Below are positions 1 through 6,158 of a stretch of DNA of 7,467 nucleotides, one piece after another. The stretch's first letter is position 1, and each line of letters opens with the position of its first letter. The notes below the pieces were generated by a model. It was not told the DNA's origin. It searched no databases and was given only the letters and a program-made list of their open reading frames with translations. Origin of the DNA: Eubacteriales bacterium (GTDB lineage Bacteria > Bacillota_A > Clostridia > Christensenellales > Aristaeellaceae); assembly GCA_028692205.1 (NCBI GenBank), contig JAQUXV010000122.1:1-7467 (forward strand). The letters run 5' to 3'. A program made the translations under genes and the position numbers.

Positions 1-17
1 ATCCGGAGGATTACCCT

Positions 18-896
18 ATGATCGCTGTTATTGTCAATCCCATCGCGGGTACGGGTTATGCGCTTACCGTCGGTAAAAAGATCGATGAACTGCTTAATTC
101 CAGAAGCGTTGAACATAAGATGCTTTACACCGAGCGGGCCGGGCACGCGACGGAGCTTGCGCGCGCGCTGGCCGATGAGGGCGTGGAAACGGTGCTGTCC
201 GTCGGCGGCGACGGCACCCTGAACGAGGTCGCTGCCGGGCTGGTCAGCACACGCACGGCACTGGGCATCATCCCCGCGGGCACGGGCAACGACTTTATCA
301 AAACACTCGGCACTCCCCGGAAATGGGAAGACGCGCTGGAGTATATCCTCACGCATCCCGCAAAGCCGCTGGACACGGGCACCATTAACAACTCCTTTTT
401 TATCAATGTCTGCGGAACCGGCTTCGATGTAATGGTGCTGGATTTTGCCCTTCGCGCGAAAAAGCGCGTACGCGGTATCTGGCCCTACCTTTACGGCGTT
501 ATCGCGGCTATCAGGGCGTTCAGGCCTTTTGATATGATTGTGGAAATCGGCGACGAAATTAAACTGAAGGGCAAATACATGATCTGCACCATCGCCAACG
601 GCCGTTACATCGGCGGCGGCATCCCCATTTTGCCGGCGGCGGATGTAGACGACGGCTTGCTGGATGTTATGGTAGTGGATCCCCTGCCCGGCTGGCGAAT
701 CCCTTTCTATTTACCTGCCATTCTCGGCGGCACGCTGATGAAAAAGAAAATCGCGCATCATTATCGCGCCGCTCGCTGCTCGCTCGCCTCCCACGGAATG
801 CGACTGAACATGGATGGCGAGATCATCCCCATGGAAAACGCCTCCTTCGAGTGCAAAGCTTCCACATTGATGGCGCACTGGCCCGGCCGGGCATAA
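18..896 (+). CDS. YegS/BmrU/DgkB-type lipid kinase (diacylglycerol kinase catalytic domain)
   Basis: Predicted soluble or membrane-associated lipid kinase that transfers phosphate from ATP to a lipid such as diacylglycerol; in Gram-positives this family recycles diacylglycerol released during lipoteichoic acid synthesis. The 292-residue length is normal for the family. Visible motifs: NPIAG at residues 7-11, the nucleotide-binding GGDGTLNEV at 63-71, GTGND at 88-92, NGRYIGGG at 194-201 followed by DGLLDV at 212-217, and the conserved C-terminal DGE at 266-268. The two-domain plan (Rossmann-like N-terminal half, beta-sandwich C-terminal half) fits. The start is supported by GGAGGA at 5-10, seven bases before the ATG. 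The gene lies at the window edge, so upstream partners are unknown; no co-transcribed gene follows, and the nearest clear terminator is about 155 bases downstream. The exact lipid substrate cannot be read from sequence; family assignment is firm. Confidence 0.95.
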   Translation: MIAVIVNPIAGTGYALTVGKKIDELLNSRSVEHKMLYTERAGHATELARALADEGVETVLSVGGDGTLNEVAAGLVSTRTALGIIPAGTGNDFIKTLGTPRKWEDALEYILTHPAKPLDTGTINNSFFINVCGTGFDVMVLDFALRAKKRVRGIWPYLYGVIAAIRAFRPFDMIVEIGDEIKLKGKYMICTIANGRYIGGGIPILPAADVDDGLLDVMVVDPLPGWRIPFYLPAILGGTLMKKKIAHHYRAARCSLASHGMRLNMDGEIIPMENASFECKASTLMAHWPGRA

Positions 897-1050
897 AGTT
901 TTGCCCCTGCAAGGCGAGCGTTTCGTTTCTTCTTCTCAGATAAAAGCGCGTCGTTCCCCTTCGCCAGAAGCCGTATTACCCCCAGCGGGTTCTTGATTGA
1001 GTTTATTCCCCCTGCGGTCCGTGCGGATTTATACTGCGCTTATGCTTTCC
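897..1050. other. Intergenic stretch between the lipid kinase stop and the terminator; no gene seen
   Basis: No convincing reading frame with a ribosome binding site is present on either strand. A TATACT hexamer at 1030-1035 resembles a -10 box, but no -35 element at proper spacing precedes it (TTGATT at 993-998 is about 31 bases away). The segment may simply be a long 3' untranslated region of the lipid kinase mRNA, or may hold a short untranslated transcript ending at the 1051-1072 terminator. Neither can be decided from sequence. Confidence 0.4.
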
Positions 1051-1072
1051 AGCGGGCTTGCCCGCTTTTTTT
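1051..1072 (+). terminator. Rho-independent terminator
   Basis: A perfect GC-rich stem AGCGGG/CCCGCT closes a CTTG tetraloop and is followed directly by a run of seven T (1066-1072). This is a textbook intrinsic terminator acting on rightward transcripts. There is no matching A-run on the other side, so it should act in one direction only. It ends transcription coming from the lipid kinase side and insulates the promoter just downstream. Confidence 0.9.
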
Positions 1073-1085
1073 GATGCCTTGTTTA

Positions 1086-1094
1086 TGGTATACT
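1086..1094 (+). promoter_or_regulatory. Extended -10 promoter for the secreted-protein gene
   Basis: TGGTATACT matches the extended -10 pattern TGnTATAAT with one mismatch. The -35 region at 17-base spacing falls in the terminator T-run and is poor, which is tolerated at extended -10 promoters. Initiation would fall near 1100, giving a leader of about 60 bases before the ATG at 1164. The position directly after a terminator and before a gene supports the call. Confidence 0.6.
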
Positions 1095-1149
1095 GAGCTA
1101 TCATCCTTCATTGGAGCGACAGGCAAATAGTCCGGGGTGCCGGATTGCC

Positions 1150-1158
1150 GGGGAGGTG
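1150..1158 (+). promoter_or_regulatory. Ribosome binding site that fixes the start at 1164
   Basis: GGGGAGGTG lies five bases before the ATG at 1164 and is a near-complete complement to the 3' end of 16S rRNA. It selects this ATG over the in-frame GTG at 1137, which lacks a comparable site. The choice also puts a clean signal peptide at the N-terminus. Confidence 0.85.
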
Positions 1159-1163
1159 TGCCC

Positions 1164-2183
1164 ATGCCACTTCGCAACTGGTTATCCGCTTTCATGGTTC
1201 TGTTGCTGTTGCCTTTTTCTCCGGCGATGGCGACCGGAACGGACGACGATGTCTCGTTGGAGAGCGCTTCCCCTTATGTATACATCGTTTCACCATCGGG
1301 CAGCGAGAGCTACAGCAGCGCGAATAGCCTGACCGTTCAGGTGGAAGGCGGCAATATCGCTTTGATCGACATCCGGCTATCGCTTGCCGATCAAACCATG
1401 GAATATGAAGGCGAAGGCGACTCCATATCCCATACGTTTACCTTCGATCAGCCCCAAACGCAAAGTGCCACGCTCTTCGTGCGCGGTTATACCGACGTCT
1501 CCAAAACCTCCGCATACGCGGAGCAGACCGTAAAGGTACTTTCTCCCAAAGAAGAGCTGATCGACCGGATGATCGCGCTGGCCGCCGCTAATTCGCAGGA
1601 CAGCCGCTATCAGTTTGCGCCCGCGGAGACCGATACCGACATCGGCGTTTGTAAAAACTTCGTCATGCGCCTGTTCGACACCTACAGCGCAGGCTACCGA
1701 ATGCTCGCTTATCAGGAGCTTGCGCTGCACATGCCAAAGAACAACAGCAAAAAGGATTGCGCCCCCTATGACTACGGCATCGAGTGGCGGCCGGAAACCG
1801 CTGAGGACGGCAGCCCCTTCGAAATTGCCGCGCAATTCAAATATAACGACGCGCTTACCGAGGAGGAAAACGCTGATTTGGCGCGAAATCTATTGGTGCA
1901 GATCCAAAAAGGCGATTTTTTGCAAATCGTAGGTTATTACGGCGGCGGCAACGGCCCACACAGTTTGTTTGTCATTCGAGATTACGACCCTGTAACCCAA
2001 ATGATACACTGGACGGACAGCAATATGCGCGGGAAGCGTATCGACGGCGTACGCTGGGGATACCTGCAGTTTGACGCGGATGCCGACGTCGAATGGTGGG
2101 TGAACGTCTTTAACAGGAAGAAGCGCGGGGCGACGCTGTACCGCCTGCGCGACGATCTTTACCGATATTCGGAAACGGAGTGA
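1164..2183 (+). CDS. Secreted protein with beta-rich domain and putative papain-like cysteine hydrolase domain
   Basis: 339-residue exported protein that I do not recognise as a named family. Residues 1-23 form a Sec signal peptide: Arg4, a hydrophobic core LSAFMVLLLLPF, and an AMA cleavage site before Thr24. There is no lipobox or anchor, so release or loose wall association is expected. Residues about 36-126 alternate like beta strands and resemble an Ig-like or other beta-sandwich domain. A helical linker (about 128-145) leads to the C-terminal domain. There GVCKNFV (Cys163) begins a helix, KGDFLQIVGYY (249-259) resembles the GD strand of NlpC/P60 and CHAP domains, GPHSLFVI (264-271) places His266 on a strand, and HWTDSN (282-287) offers Asp285 or Asn287 as third residue. 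The Cys-His-Asp/Asn order fits a papain-like hydrolase, perhaps acting on peptidoglycan or peptides; this is inference. A transglutaminase-like fold is an alternative. The next gene starts five bases after this stop, suggesting translational coupling. Confidence 0.85.
   Translation: MPLRNWLSAFMVLLLLPFSPAMATGTDDDVSLESASPYVYIVSPSGSESYSSANSLTVQVEGGNIALIDIRLSLADQTMEYEGEGDSISHTFTFDQPQTQSATLFVRGYTDVSKTSAYAEQTVKVLSPKEELIDRMIALAAANSQDSRYQFAPAETDTDIGVCKNFVMRLFDTYSAGYRMLAYQELALHMPKNNSKKDCAPYDYGIEWRPETAEDGSPFEIAAQFKYNDALTEEENADLARNLLVQIQKGDFLQIVGYYGGGNGPHSLFVIRDYDPVTQMIHWTDSNMRGKRIDGVRWGYLQFDADADVEWWVNVFNRKKRGATLYRLRDDLYRYSETE
2177..2180 (+). promoter_or_regulatory. Ribosome binding site for the downstream small gene, inside the end of the secreted-protein gene
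   Basis: GGAG sits in the last codons of the upstream gene, eight bases before the ATG at 2189. It favours that ATG over the in-frame GTG at 2180, which overlaps the GGAG itself. The arrangement suggests that ribosomes ending the upstream gene help start the next. Confidence 0.6.
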
Positions 2184-2188
2184 TTTGC

Positions 2189-2812
2189 ATGGCGAAAAGC
2201 CCATTTTCAAGCAAAGTGCGGTTAACATTTTTACGCGGTATGGAGGCGCTGGGCACCACCGCTTCCAACCTTGCCAGCAACGCCAAGCTGAAAGCCGCGG
2301 AAATCAATCTGGAGAACCGCAGACGTGAGATTTTAACCAATTTCAGTCTGCGCGCGTTTGATCTGTGGCAAAAAGGGGAAAAACTGCCCGACTCGCTTTC
2401 CGGTATGCTCAGCGAATTGAGTGAGATCGAAAGCAAGCTGAGCGTACTTCGCGCACAGAAATATGCGAAGGTCGCCCAACCCGAAGCCGCGCCAAAACCA
2501 GCCGCGGCGCCTAATGCCGATGAAGCGGGTACTCCCGAGGCTGGTGAGACGGGCGTTCCGCCCGAAGTCACGGAAGACGACGGTACCATACCCGTTTCCT
2601 GCACGGTTTCGGATGACGAGGGGGATAACGGTAAACCCGTACCCTGCGAGTTGGACGAAACCGAACCGGTGGACGGCCCGGGCGGCCGTTACACCCCTGT
2701 CGAACCGGAAGCGGAAAGTACGGCGGACGAAACCGAGCCGGAAACTCCCGCTGCGGACGAAAGCCCCGTAGGCAACACCGAACCCGGCACAGAACCGAAA
2801 CCCAAAGAATAA
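2189..2812 (+). CDS. Hypothetical protein: helical N-terminus with acidic Pro/Glu/Thr-rich tail
   Basis: 207 residues with no recognised enzymatic motif, signal peptide or membrane segment, so it is probably cytoplasmic. Residues 1-95 are predicted mostly helical, with heptad-like hydrophobic spacing in NLASNAKLKAAEINLENRRR (27-46) and LSGMLSELSEIESKLSVLRA (70-89), suggesting coiled-coil pairing. Residues 96-207 are low complexity, first Ala/Pro-rich, then strongly acidic with many EP, TE and DE steps and almost no hydrophobic residues, so likely disordered. Two short similar pieces, PVSC (135-138) and PVPC (150-153), hold the only two cysteines. Some clostridial proteins of similar N-terminal character carry a C-terminal zinc ribbon; no CxxC pair is present here. 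It is probably coupled with the secreted-protein gene upstream, but a shared function is not shown. The frame is convincing because of the ribosome site, tight spacing and lack of a competing frame. Confidence 0.75.
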   Translation: MAKSPFSSKVRLTFLRGMEALGTTASNLASNAKLKAAEINLENRRREILTNFSLRAFDLWQKGEKLPDSLSGMLSELSEIESKLSVLRAQKYAKVAQPEAAPKPAAAPNADEAGTPEAGETGVPPEVTEDDGTIPVSCTVSDDEGDNGKPVPCELDETEPVDGPGGRYTPVEPEAESTADETEPETPAADESPVGNTEPGTEPKPKE

Positions 2813-2828
2813 TCCCTGTTTGGGATTT

Positions 2829-2868
2829 CAACAAGCCTCCGGCGCAAGCTGTTCGCCGGAGGCTGTTG
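2829..2868 (+). terminator. Stem-loop after the two-gene unit, probable terminator
   Basis: A perfect 10-base-pair stem (GCCTCCGGCG at 2835-2844 with CGCCGGAGGC at 2854-2863) is extended by five more pairs past a single bulged A (CAACA with TGTTG), around a 9-base loop. The following sequence, TATAACCC, is not a proper T-run, so termination may be leaky and allow some readthrough into the hydrolase gene at 2901. Confidence 0.5.
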
Positions 2869-2900
2869 TATAACCCGCTGATTAAACGGAGGCCTATTGA

Positions 2901-3779
2901 ATGTACGAATTGGTTCAGGTCGGAGAGAAGAGTTATTATATCCAAAGCCCGGCAAAAATTGGCGTTTATGTGCCGGACGGCCAAAACGCGGTACTGATCG
3001 ACAGCGGAAACGATAAAGACGCGGGCCGTAAGGTACGCCAGATTCTGGAACGGCAAAACTGGCGGCTGACCGCCATTGTAAACACACATTCCAACGCCGA
3101 TCATATCGGCGGCAACAAATACCTGCAGGCGCAAACCGGCTGCAAGGTTTTTGCCAACGGCATCGAGGCCGATTTTACGCGTCATCCGCTGTTGGAACCC
3201 TCTTTTCTCTACGGCGGTTACCCCTGCAAGGCGCTTCGGCATAAGTTTATAATGGCTCAGGAAAGCGATGCGCTGGATTTTTCACATCCGGATTTCCCCA
3301 GGGATTTGGATGTGATTCCCCTGCCCGGCCACTTTTTTGATATGGTCGGCTTCCGCACGCCGGACGATACCGTGTTTCTGGCGGACTGCCTGAGCAGCGA
3401 GGCGACACTGGACAAGTATGGCATCCCGTTCATCTATGATGTGCAGGCTTATCTGGATACACTCATCATGGTGGAGTCCATGGAAGCGCGCATGTTCGTG
3501 CCCGCCCATGCCGAAGCATCCCCGAACGTGGCGGCGCTGGCAAGGCTCAACCACGAACGCACATTGGTCGCTGCGGAACATATCCTCACGCTCTGCGAAA
3601 CGCCGACAAATTTTGAGGAAATCCTTCGCGGCATATTTAACTTGTATCATCTGACCATGAGCATCGAGCAGTACGTATTGGTGGGCAGCACCGTCCGGTC
3701 CTTCCTGGCATGGCTTGGGGATGCCGGCAAGCTGACCGTCGCGTTCACCGATAACAGAATGGTCTGGGAACGGGTATAA
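2901..3779 (+). CDS. Metallo-beta-lactamase-fold hydrolase with probable C-terminal winged helix
   Basis: 292-residue cytoplasmic metal-dependent hydrolase of the broad GloB-like MBL superfamily. Visible landmarks: strand VLIDSG at 31-36; metal motif THSNADHIGG at 62-71 (His63, Asn65, Asp67, His68); LPGHF with His144; ADCLS with bridging Asp162; PAHAEAS with His203. The classic HxHxDH motif is therefore HxNxDH, with Asn in place of the second His, which would change metal site 1. Residues about 215-292 form a separate small domain: helices around 222-232, 237-248 and 254-270, then strand pair LTVAF/RMVWERV, resembling the winged helix at the C-terminus of LACTB2-type hydrolases. The start follows GGAGG at 2888-2892 by eight bases. 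No partner gene points to a substrate; thioesters, phosphodiesters and RNA are all possible for the family. Fold assignment is firm, substrate unknown. Confidence 0.9.
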   Translation: MYELVQVGEKSYYIQSPAKIGVYVPDGQNAVLIDSGNDKDAGRKVRQILERQNWRLTAIVNTHSNADHIGGNKYLQAQTGCKVFANGIEADFTRHPLLEPSFLYGGYPCKALRHKFIMAQESDALDFSHPDFPRDLDVIPLPGHFFDMVGFRTPDDTVFLADCLSSEATLDKYGIPFIYDVQAYLDTLIMVESMEARMFVPAHAEASPNVAALARLNHERTLVAAEHILTLCETPTNFEEILRGIFNLYHLTMSIEQYVLVGSTVRSFLAWLGDAGKLTVAFTDNRMVWERV

Positions 3780-3791
3780 CCGCAAACGTCA

Positions 3792-3830
3792 CCAAGGGGC
3801 GCGCATCCGTAACGGATCCGCGCCCCTTGG
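3792..3830. terminator. Strong stem-loop between convergent transcription units
   Basis: A perfect 12-base-pair stem (CCAAGGGGCGCG with CGCGCCCCTTGG) continues past one C-C mismatch into a 5-base-pair inner stem (ATCCG/CGGAT) with a TAA loop. It begins 13 bases after the stop of the hydrolase gene and lies about 200 bases beyond the end of the leftward operon. The rightward tail is only CTTTA, so the T-run is short. It most likely ends the hydrolase transcript and may also stop leftward transcripts. Confidence 0.7.
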
Positions 3831-4029
3831 CTTTACCATGAAGAAGGTCCTCTCACAACTCTGATACCCGTATTCAGGAGACTCGGCCGGGTTTTACGCC
3901 GTGCGCGCATGGGTCGAATCATATCAGGCTTCGCCTGCCGAATCCACCGATGCCACAGCGCCGAAATACGGCAACATAAGGGCAAACCATTCGGTGTCGC
4001 TTGCGGGGCGGCGCAGGTGTGCCGCTCCG
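3831..4029. other. Convergent intergenic gap; no gene seen
   Basis: Between the stem-loop at 3792-3830 and the last permease stop I find no reading frame with a ribosome binding site. An open frame starting at 3901 on the plus strand runs far into the permease antisense and has no supporting signal. No repeat or attachment site stands out. The segment is probably the 3' untranslated region of the leftward operon. Confidence 0.5.
4005..4028 (-). terminator. Weak hairpin directly after the transporter operon
   Basis: GGGGCGGC (4005-4012) pairs with GCCGCTCC (4021-4028) through eight pairs, one of them G-T, around an 8-base loop. It begins one base after the stop of the second permease gene in the leftward direction. 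No T-run follows on the minus strand, so it may act as an mRNA-stabilising end or a weak terminator. Confidence 0.25.
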
Positions 4030-5079
4030 TTACAGCTTGCTTCTCTCCTTAATTTTCGCAAACACCGCCTGCAACACAATGAAGAAGCAAAGCAGCATGG
4101 CCGATACCACGTTGGACCACGAAGAAATCAGCTTGCCGTTGGTTTTTACCAGGCTGGAAATGGTGCCGTTAATCAGCACGCCGAAGAATGAACCGATCAC
4201 GTTGCCCACGCCGCCGGTCAGCAGTGTACCGCCGATAACCGCCGAGGAAATCGCGTCCATTTCAAGGCCCGTCGCCTGCGTGGTCGTACCGGCCATGGTG
4301 TTCATGCAATAGCAGATGCCGCCGATGGAACACAGGAAGCTGGAGAGGATGTACGCGTTCATGCGAGTGCGTTTCACATCCAGTCCCATCAGGGCGGCGG
4401 ACTGCGGGTTGCCGCCCACCGCGTACAGGCTGCGCCCGAACTTGGTGTACCGCAGCAGCAGGAACACGGCAATCAATACCACGATTGCCACAAGTACCGG
4501 CAGCCGGAAATACGGAACCATCAGCCTTCCCTTGTTATTCATATACGCGCCGATATCGAAGGGCATGTAAAATTTCAGGTTTGCCAGCTTCACAAACAGT
4601 TCGCTGGATTTGATGGTAACCTGTTGGGTGCTGATCACCGCCGTCATGCCGCGGGCAAAGAACATGCCCGCAATGGTGACAATGAAGGGCTGAATATCCA
4701 GATACCCAACGCAGAAGCCCTGCACAAGGCCGAACACAACGCCAATCACCATCACCAGCAGCATCAGGATCGAGGCGGGCATATTCCAGTATTCGATTCC
4801 TACGGCCAGGAACATACAATCCATGGCGATCAGCGCGCCTACTGAGATATCAATGCCGCCGGTCAGCATAACGCAGGTCATGCCGCAGGTGATGCAGATC
4901 AGGCCTGAGTTGTTGATAAGGATATTCAGGAACGTTTGCAGATGGTCAAACCCTTTGTTGGAATACACAATGCATCCGGCGGCATACATTACCACAAACA
5001 ATCCGACGGTAATCATCAGCAGCACGGTATTGTTGTTTAATCTCCGGCGGGAACGCCTGGTTAAAATCGATCCGTTCAT
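4030..5079 (-). CDS. Sugar ABC transporter permease, YjfF-like
   Basis: 349-residue inner-membrane subunit of the ribose/xylose/galactofuranose-type permease family (BPD_transp_2). It forms half of the transmembrane channel with the YtfT-like permease. Several hydrophobic segments are visible, including about 18-38, 56-72, 101-125, 132-150, 193-209, 241-258, 275-304 and 322-339. Conserved motifs are GMTCVMLTGGIDISVGA (66-82), the cytoplasmic NPQSAALMGLDVKRTR segment that contacts the ATPase (224-239), and MDAISSAVIGGTLLTGGVG (274-292). These match YjfF of E. coli closely, including the ISSWSNV segment near the C-terminus (318-324). The stretch at about 168-192 seems slightly longer than in YjfF. 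The start overlaps the upstream permease stop as ATGA, with AAAAGGAGG ten bases before the ATG. This is the last gene of the operon. Confidence 0.9.
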   Translation of the reverse strand: MNGSILTRRSRRRLNNNTVLLMITVGLFVVMYAAGCIVYSNKGFDHLQTFLNILINNSGLICITCGMTCVMLTGGIDISVGALIAMDCMFLAVGIEYWNMPASILMLLVMVIGVVFGLVQGFCVGYLDIQPFIVTIAGMFFARGMTAVISTQQVTIKSSELFVKLANLKFYMPFDIGAYMNNKGRLMVPYFRLPVLVAIVVLIAVFLLLRYTKFGRSLYAVGGNPQSAALMGLDVKRTRMNAYILSSFLCSIGGICYCMNTMAGTTTQATGLEMDAISSAVIGGTLLTGGVGNVIGSFFGVLINGTISSLVKTNGKLISSWSNVVSAMLLCFFIVLQAVFAKIKERSKL

Positions 5080-6158
5080 ACGCCGACCGCCTCCTTTTGC
5101 CCCTGCGTTGCTTTGGTGGCCGCGCGACGGGCGAAGTATGCCTTCACAGCCGGCGCCTGAATGGTTACAATCAGGATGACGATAACGGCCTTGAACACCG
5201 GCGCCTGTGCGGAGCTTACGCCAAGCGCATACAACGTCGTGGTAATCGCCTGAATGGTATACGCGCCGATAATGGAACCGGACAGGCGGAACTTGCCTCC
5301 GCCTAAGCTGTTTCCACCCAGCGCAACCGCCAGTATGGCATCCAGCTCGTAGTTCAATCCAATGTTATTGGTGTCCGCGGAGTAAATACGGCTTGTAGCC
5401 ACCAGCCCCGCGATGCCTGCGCACAGGCCGCTGATCAGGAATGTCGTAAAAATAATCCGCTTGGACTGGTAACCGGAAATCCGCGCTGCGTTTGAGTTGA
5501 TGCCCACGCTTTGCACAAACATGCCCAGCGCAGAATGCTTGAGAATGAACCCCATAATTACAATACAAATTGCCGCCACCAGAATCGGCGTTGGAAGAAT
5601 CCAGCAATAGCCGCCCAGAAACTGGAATGACGGCTCACGGATATACACGATCGTACTGTTGCAGAGCAGCAGCCCAATCGCGCGCCCCGCCGAAAAAAGG
5701 ATCAGCGTCGCAACCATGGGTTGTATTTTCAGGTAGGAGACCAGCACGCCGTTGAACGCCCCGCAAAGGCTCGCAATCAAAAGCCCTGCCAGCAGGCCGA
5801 CCCACAAGGGGACTGCATATTCCGATACGTTCGCGTTGCCGAAACCCGCCAGCAGCATACAGCACATGCCGCCCGCAAGGCTCATCACCGAACCGACGGA
5901 AATATCCACACCGGCTGAAGACGATACCACCAGCGTCATGCCGATGGCCAGAATAGCCGCCTCGCTTCCGCGGTTCAGAATGTCGATCAGGCGGCCGTAG
6001 AGCACGCCGTTCTTAATTGTGATGGTAAAGAAGTTGAACATCGCGTTGCCGTTGGCCACATCGTAGATAATGTTGACGGCCATCACCAGCAGCATGCTGA
6101 AAATGGGCAGGAACAGCCGCATTTTCGTAACTTTTTTGATCGCCTGTTTCACGCTCAT
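5076..6158 (-). CDS. Sugar ABC transporter permease, YtfT-like
   Basis: 360-residue multi-spanning membrane protein of the BPD_transp_2 family, partner of the YjfF-like permease. After a short basic N-terminus (Lys4, Lys8, Lys9, Lys12, Arg14), hydrophobic segments appear at about 15-31, 66-80, 88-106, 117-142, 146-166, 189-206, 237-255, 272-283, 294-311 and 320-338. LIDILNRGSEAAILAIGMTL (57-76) matches the equivalent YtfT region strongly. The normal GGIDLSVG motif reads SSSAGVDISVGS (79-90), one residue longer than in E. coli YtfT. The ATPase-contact loop NSNAARISGYQSKR (221-234) and ELDAILAVALGGNSLGGG (271-288) are typical. The ATG overlaps the ATPase stop as ATGA and follows a strong GGAGGTGA (6165-6172) by six bases. 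The hydrophilic Ala/Lys/Gln tail (345-360) probably lies in the cytoplasm. Confidence 0.9.
   Translation of the reverse strand: MSVKQAIKKVTKMRLFLPIFSMLLVMAVNIIYDVANGNAMFNFFTITIKNGVLYGRLIDILNRGSEAAILAIGMTLVVSSSAGVDISVGSVMSLAGGMCCMLLAGFGNANVSEYAVPLWVGLLAGLLIASLCGAFNGVLVSYLKIQPMVATLILFSAGRAIGLLLCNSTIVYIREPSFQFLGGYCWILPTPILVAAICIVIMGFILKHSALGMFVQSVGINSNAARISGYQSKRIIFTTFLISGLCAGIAGLVATSRIYSADTNNIGLNYELDAILAVALGGNSLGGGKFRLSGSIIGAYTIQAITTTLYALGVSSAQAPVFKAVIVILIVTIQAPAVKAYFARRAATKATQGQKEAVGV

Noticed and set aside
1030..1035. TATACT as a promoter -10 box
   Set aside because: No -35 at 16-18 bases and no TG extension; transcription from it would soon meet the terminator at 1051-1072.
1137..1163. GTG at 1137 as start of the secreted protein, adding nine residues
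   Set aside because: There is no good ribosome site before it, while GGGGAGGTG sits just before the ATG at 1164, and the shorter form begins with a clean signal peptide.
1377..1835. 152-codon minus-strand open frame inside the secreted-protein gene
   Set aside because: It is fully antisense to a gene with a signal peptide, ribosome site and promoter, and shows no family motif.
2180..2188. GTG at 2180 as start of the acidic-tail protein
   Set aside because: It overlaps the GGAG that serves as ribosome site for the ATG at 2189, and no other site precedes it.
2869..2874. TATAAC as a -10 box for the hydrolase gene
   Set aside because: No -35 element at proper spacing is present, and initiation there would fall almost on the ribosome site at 2888.
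2568..3242. Long minus-strand open frame opposite the tail and hydrolase genes
   Set aside because: It is antisense to two well-supported genes and spans a hairpin; it lacks a ribosome site and recognisable motifs.
3901..4191. Plus-strand open frame in the convergent gap
   Set aside because: It runs antisense into the permease gene, has no ribosome site, and its sequence looks like a shadow frame.
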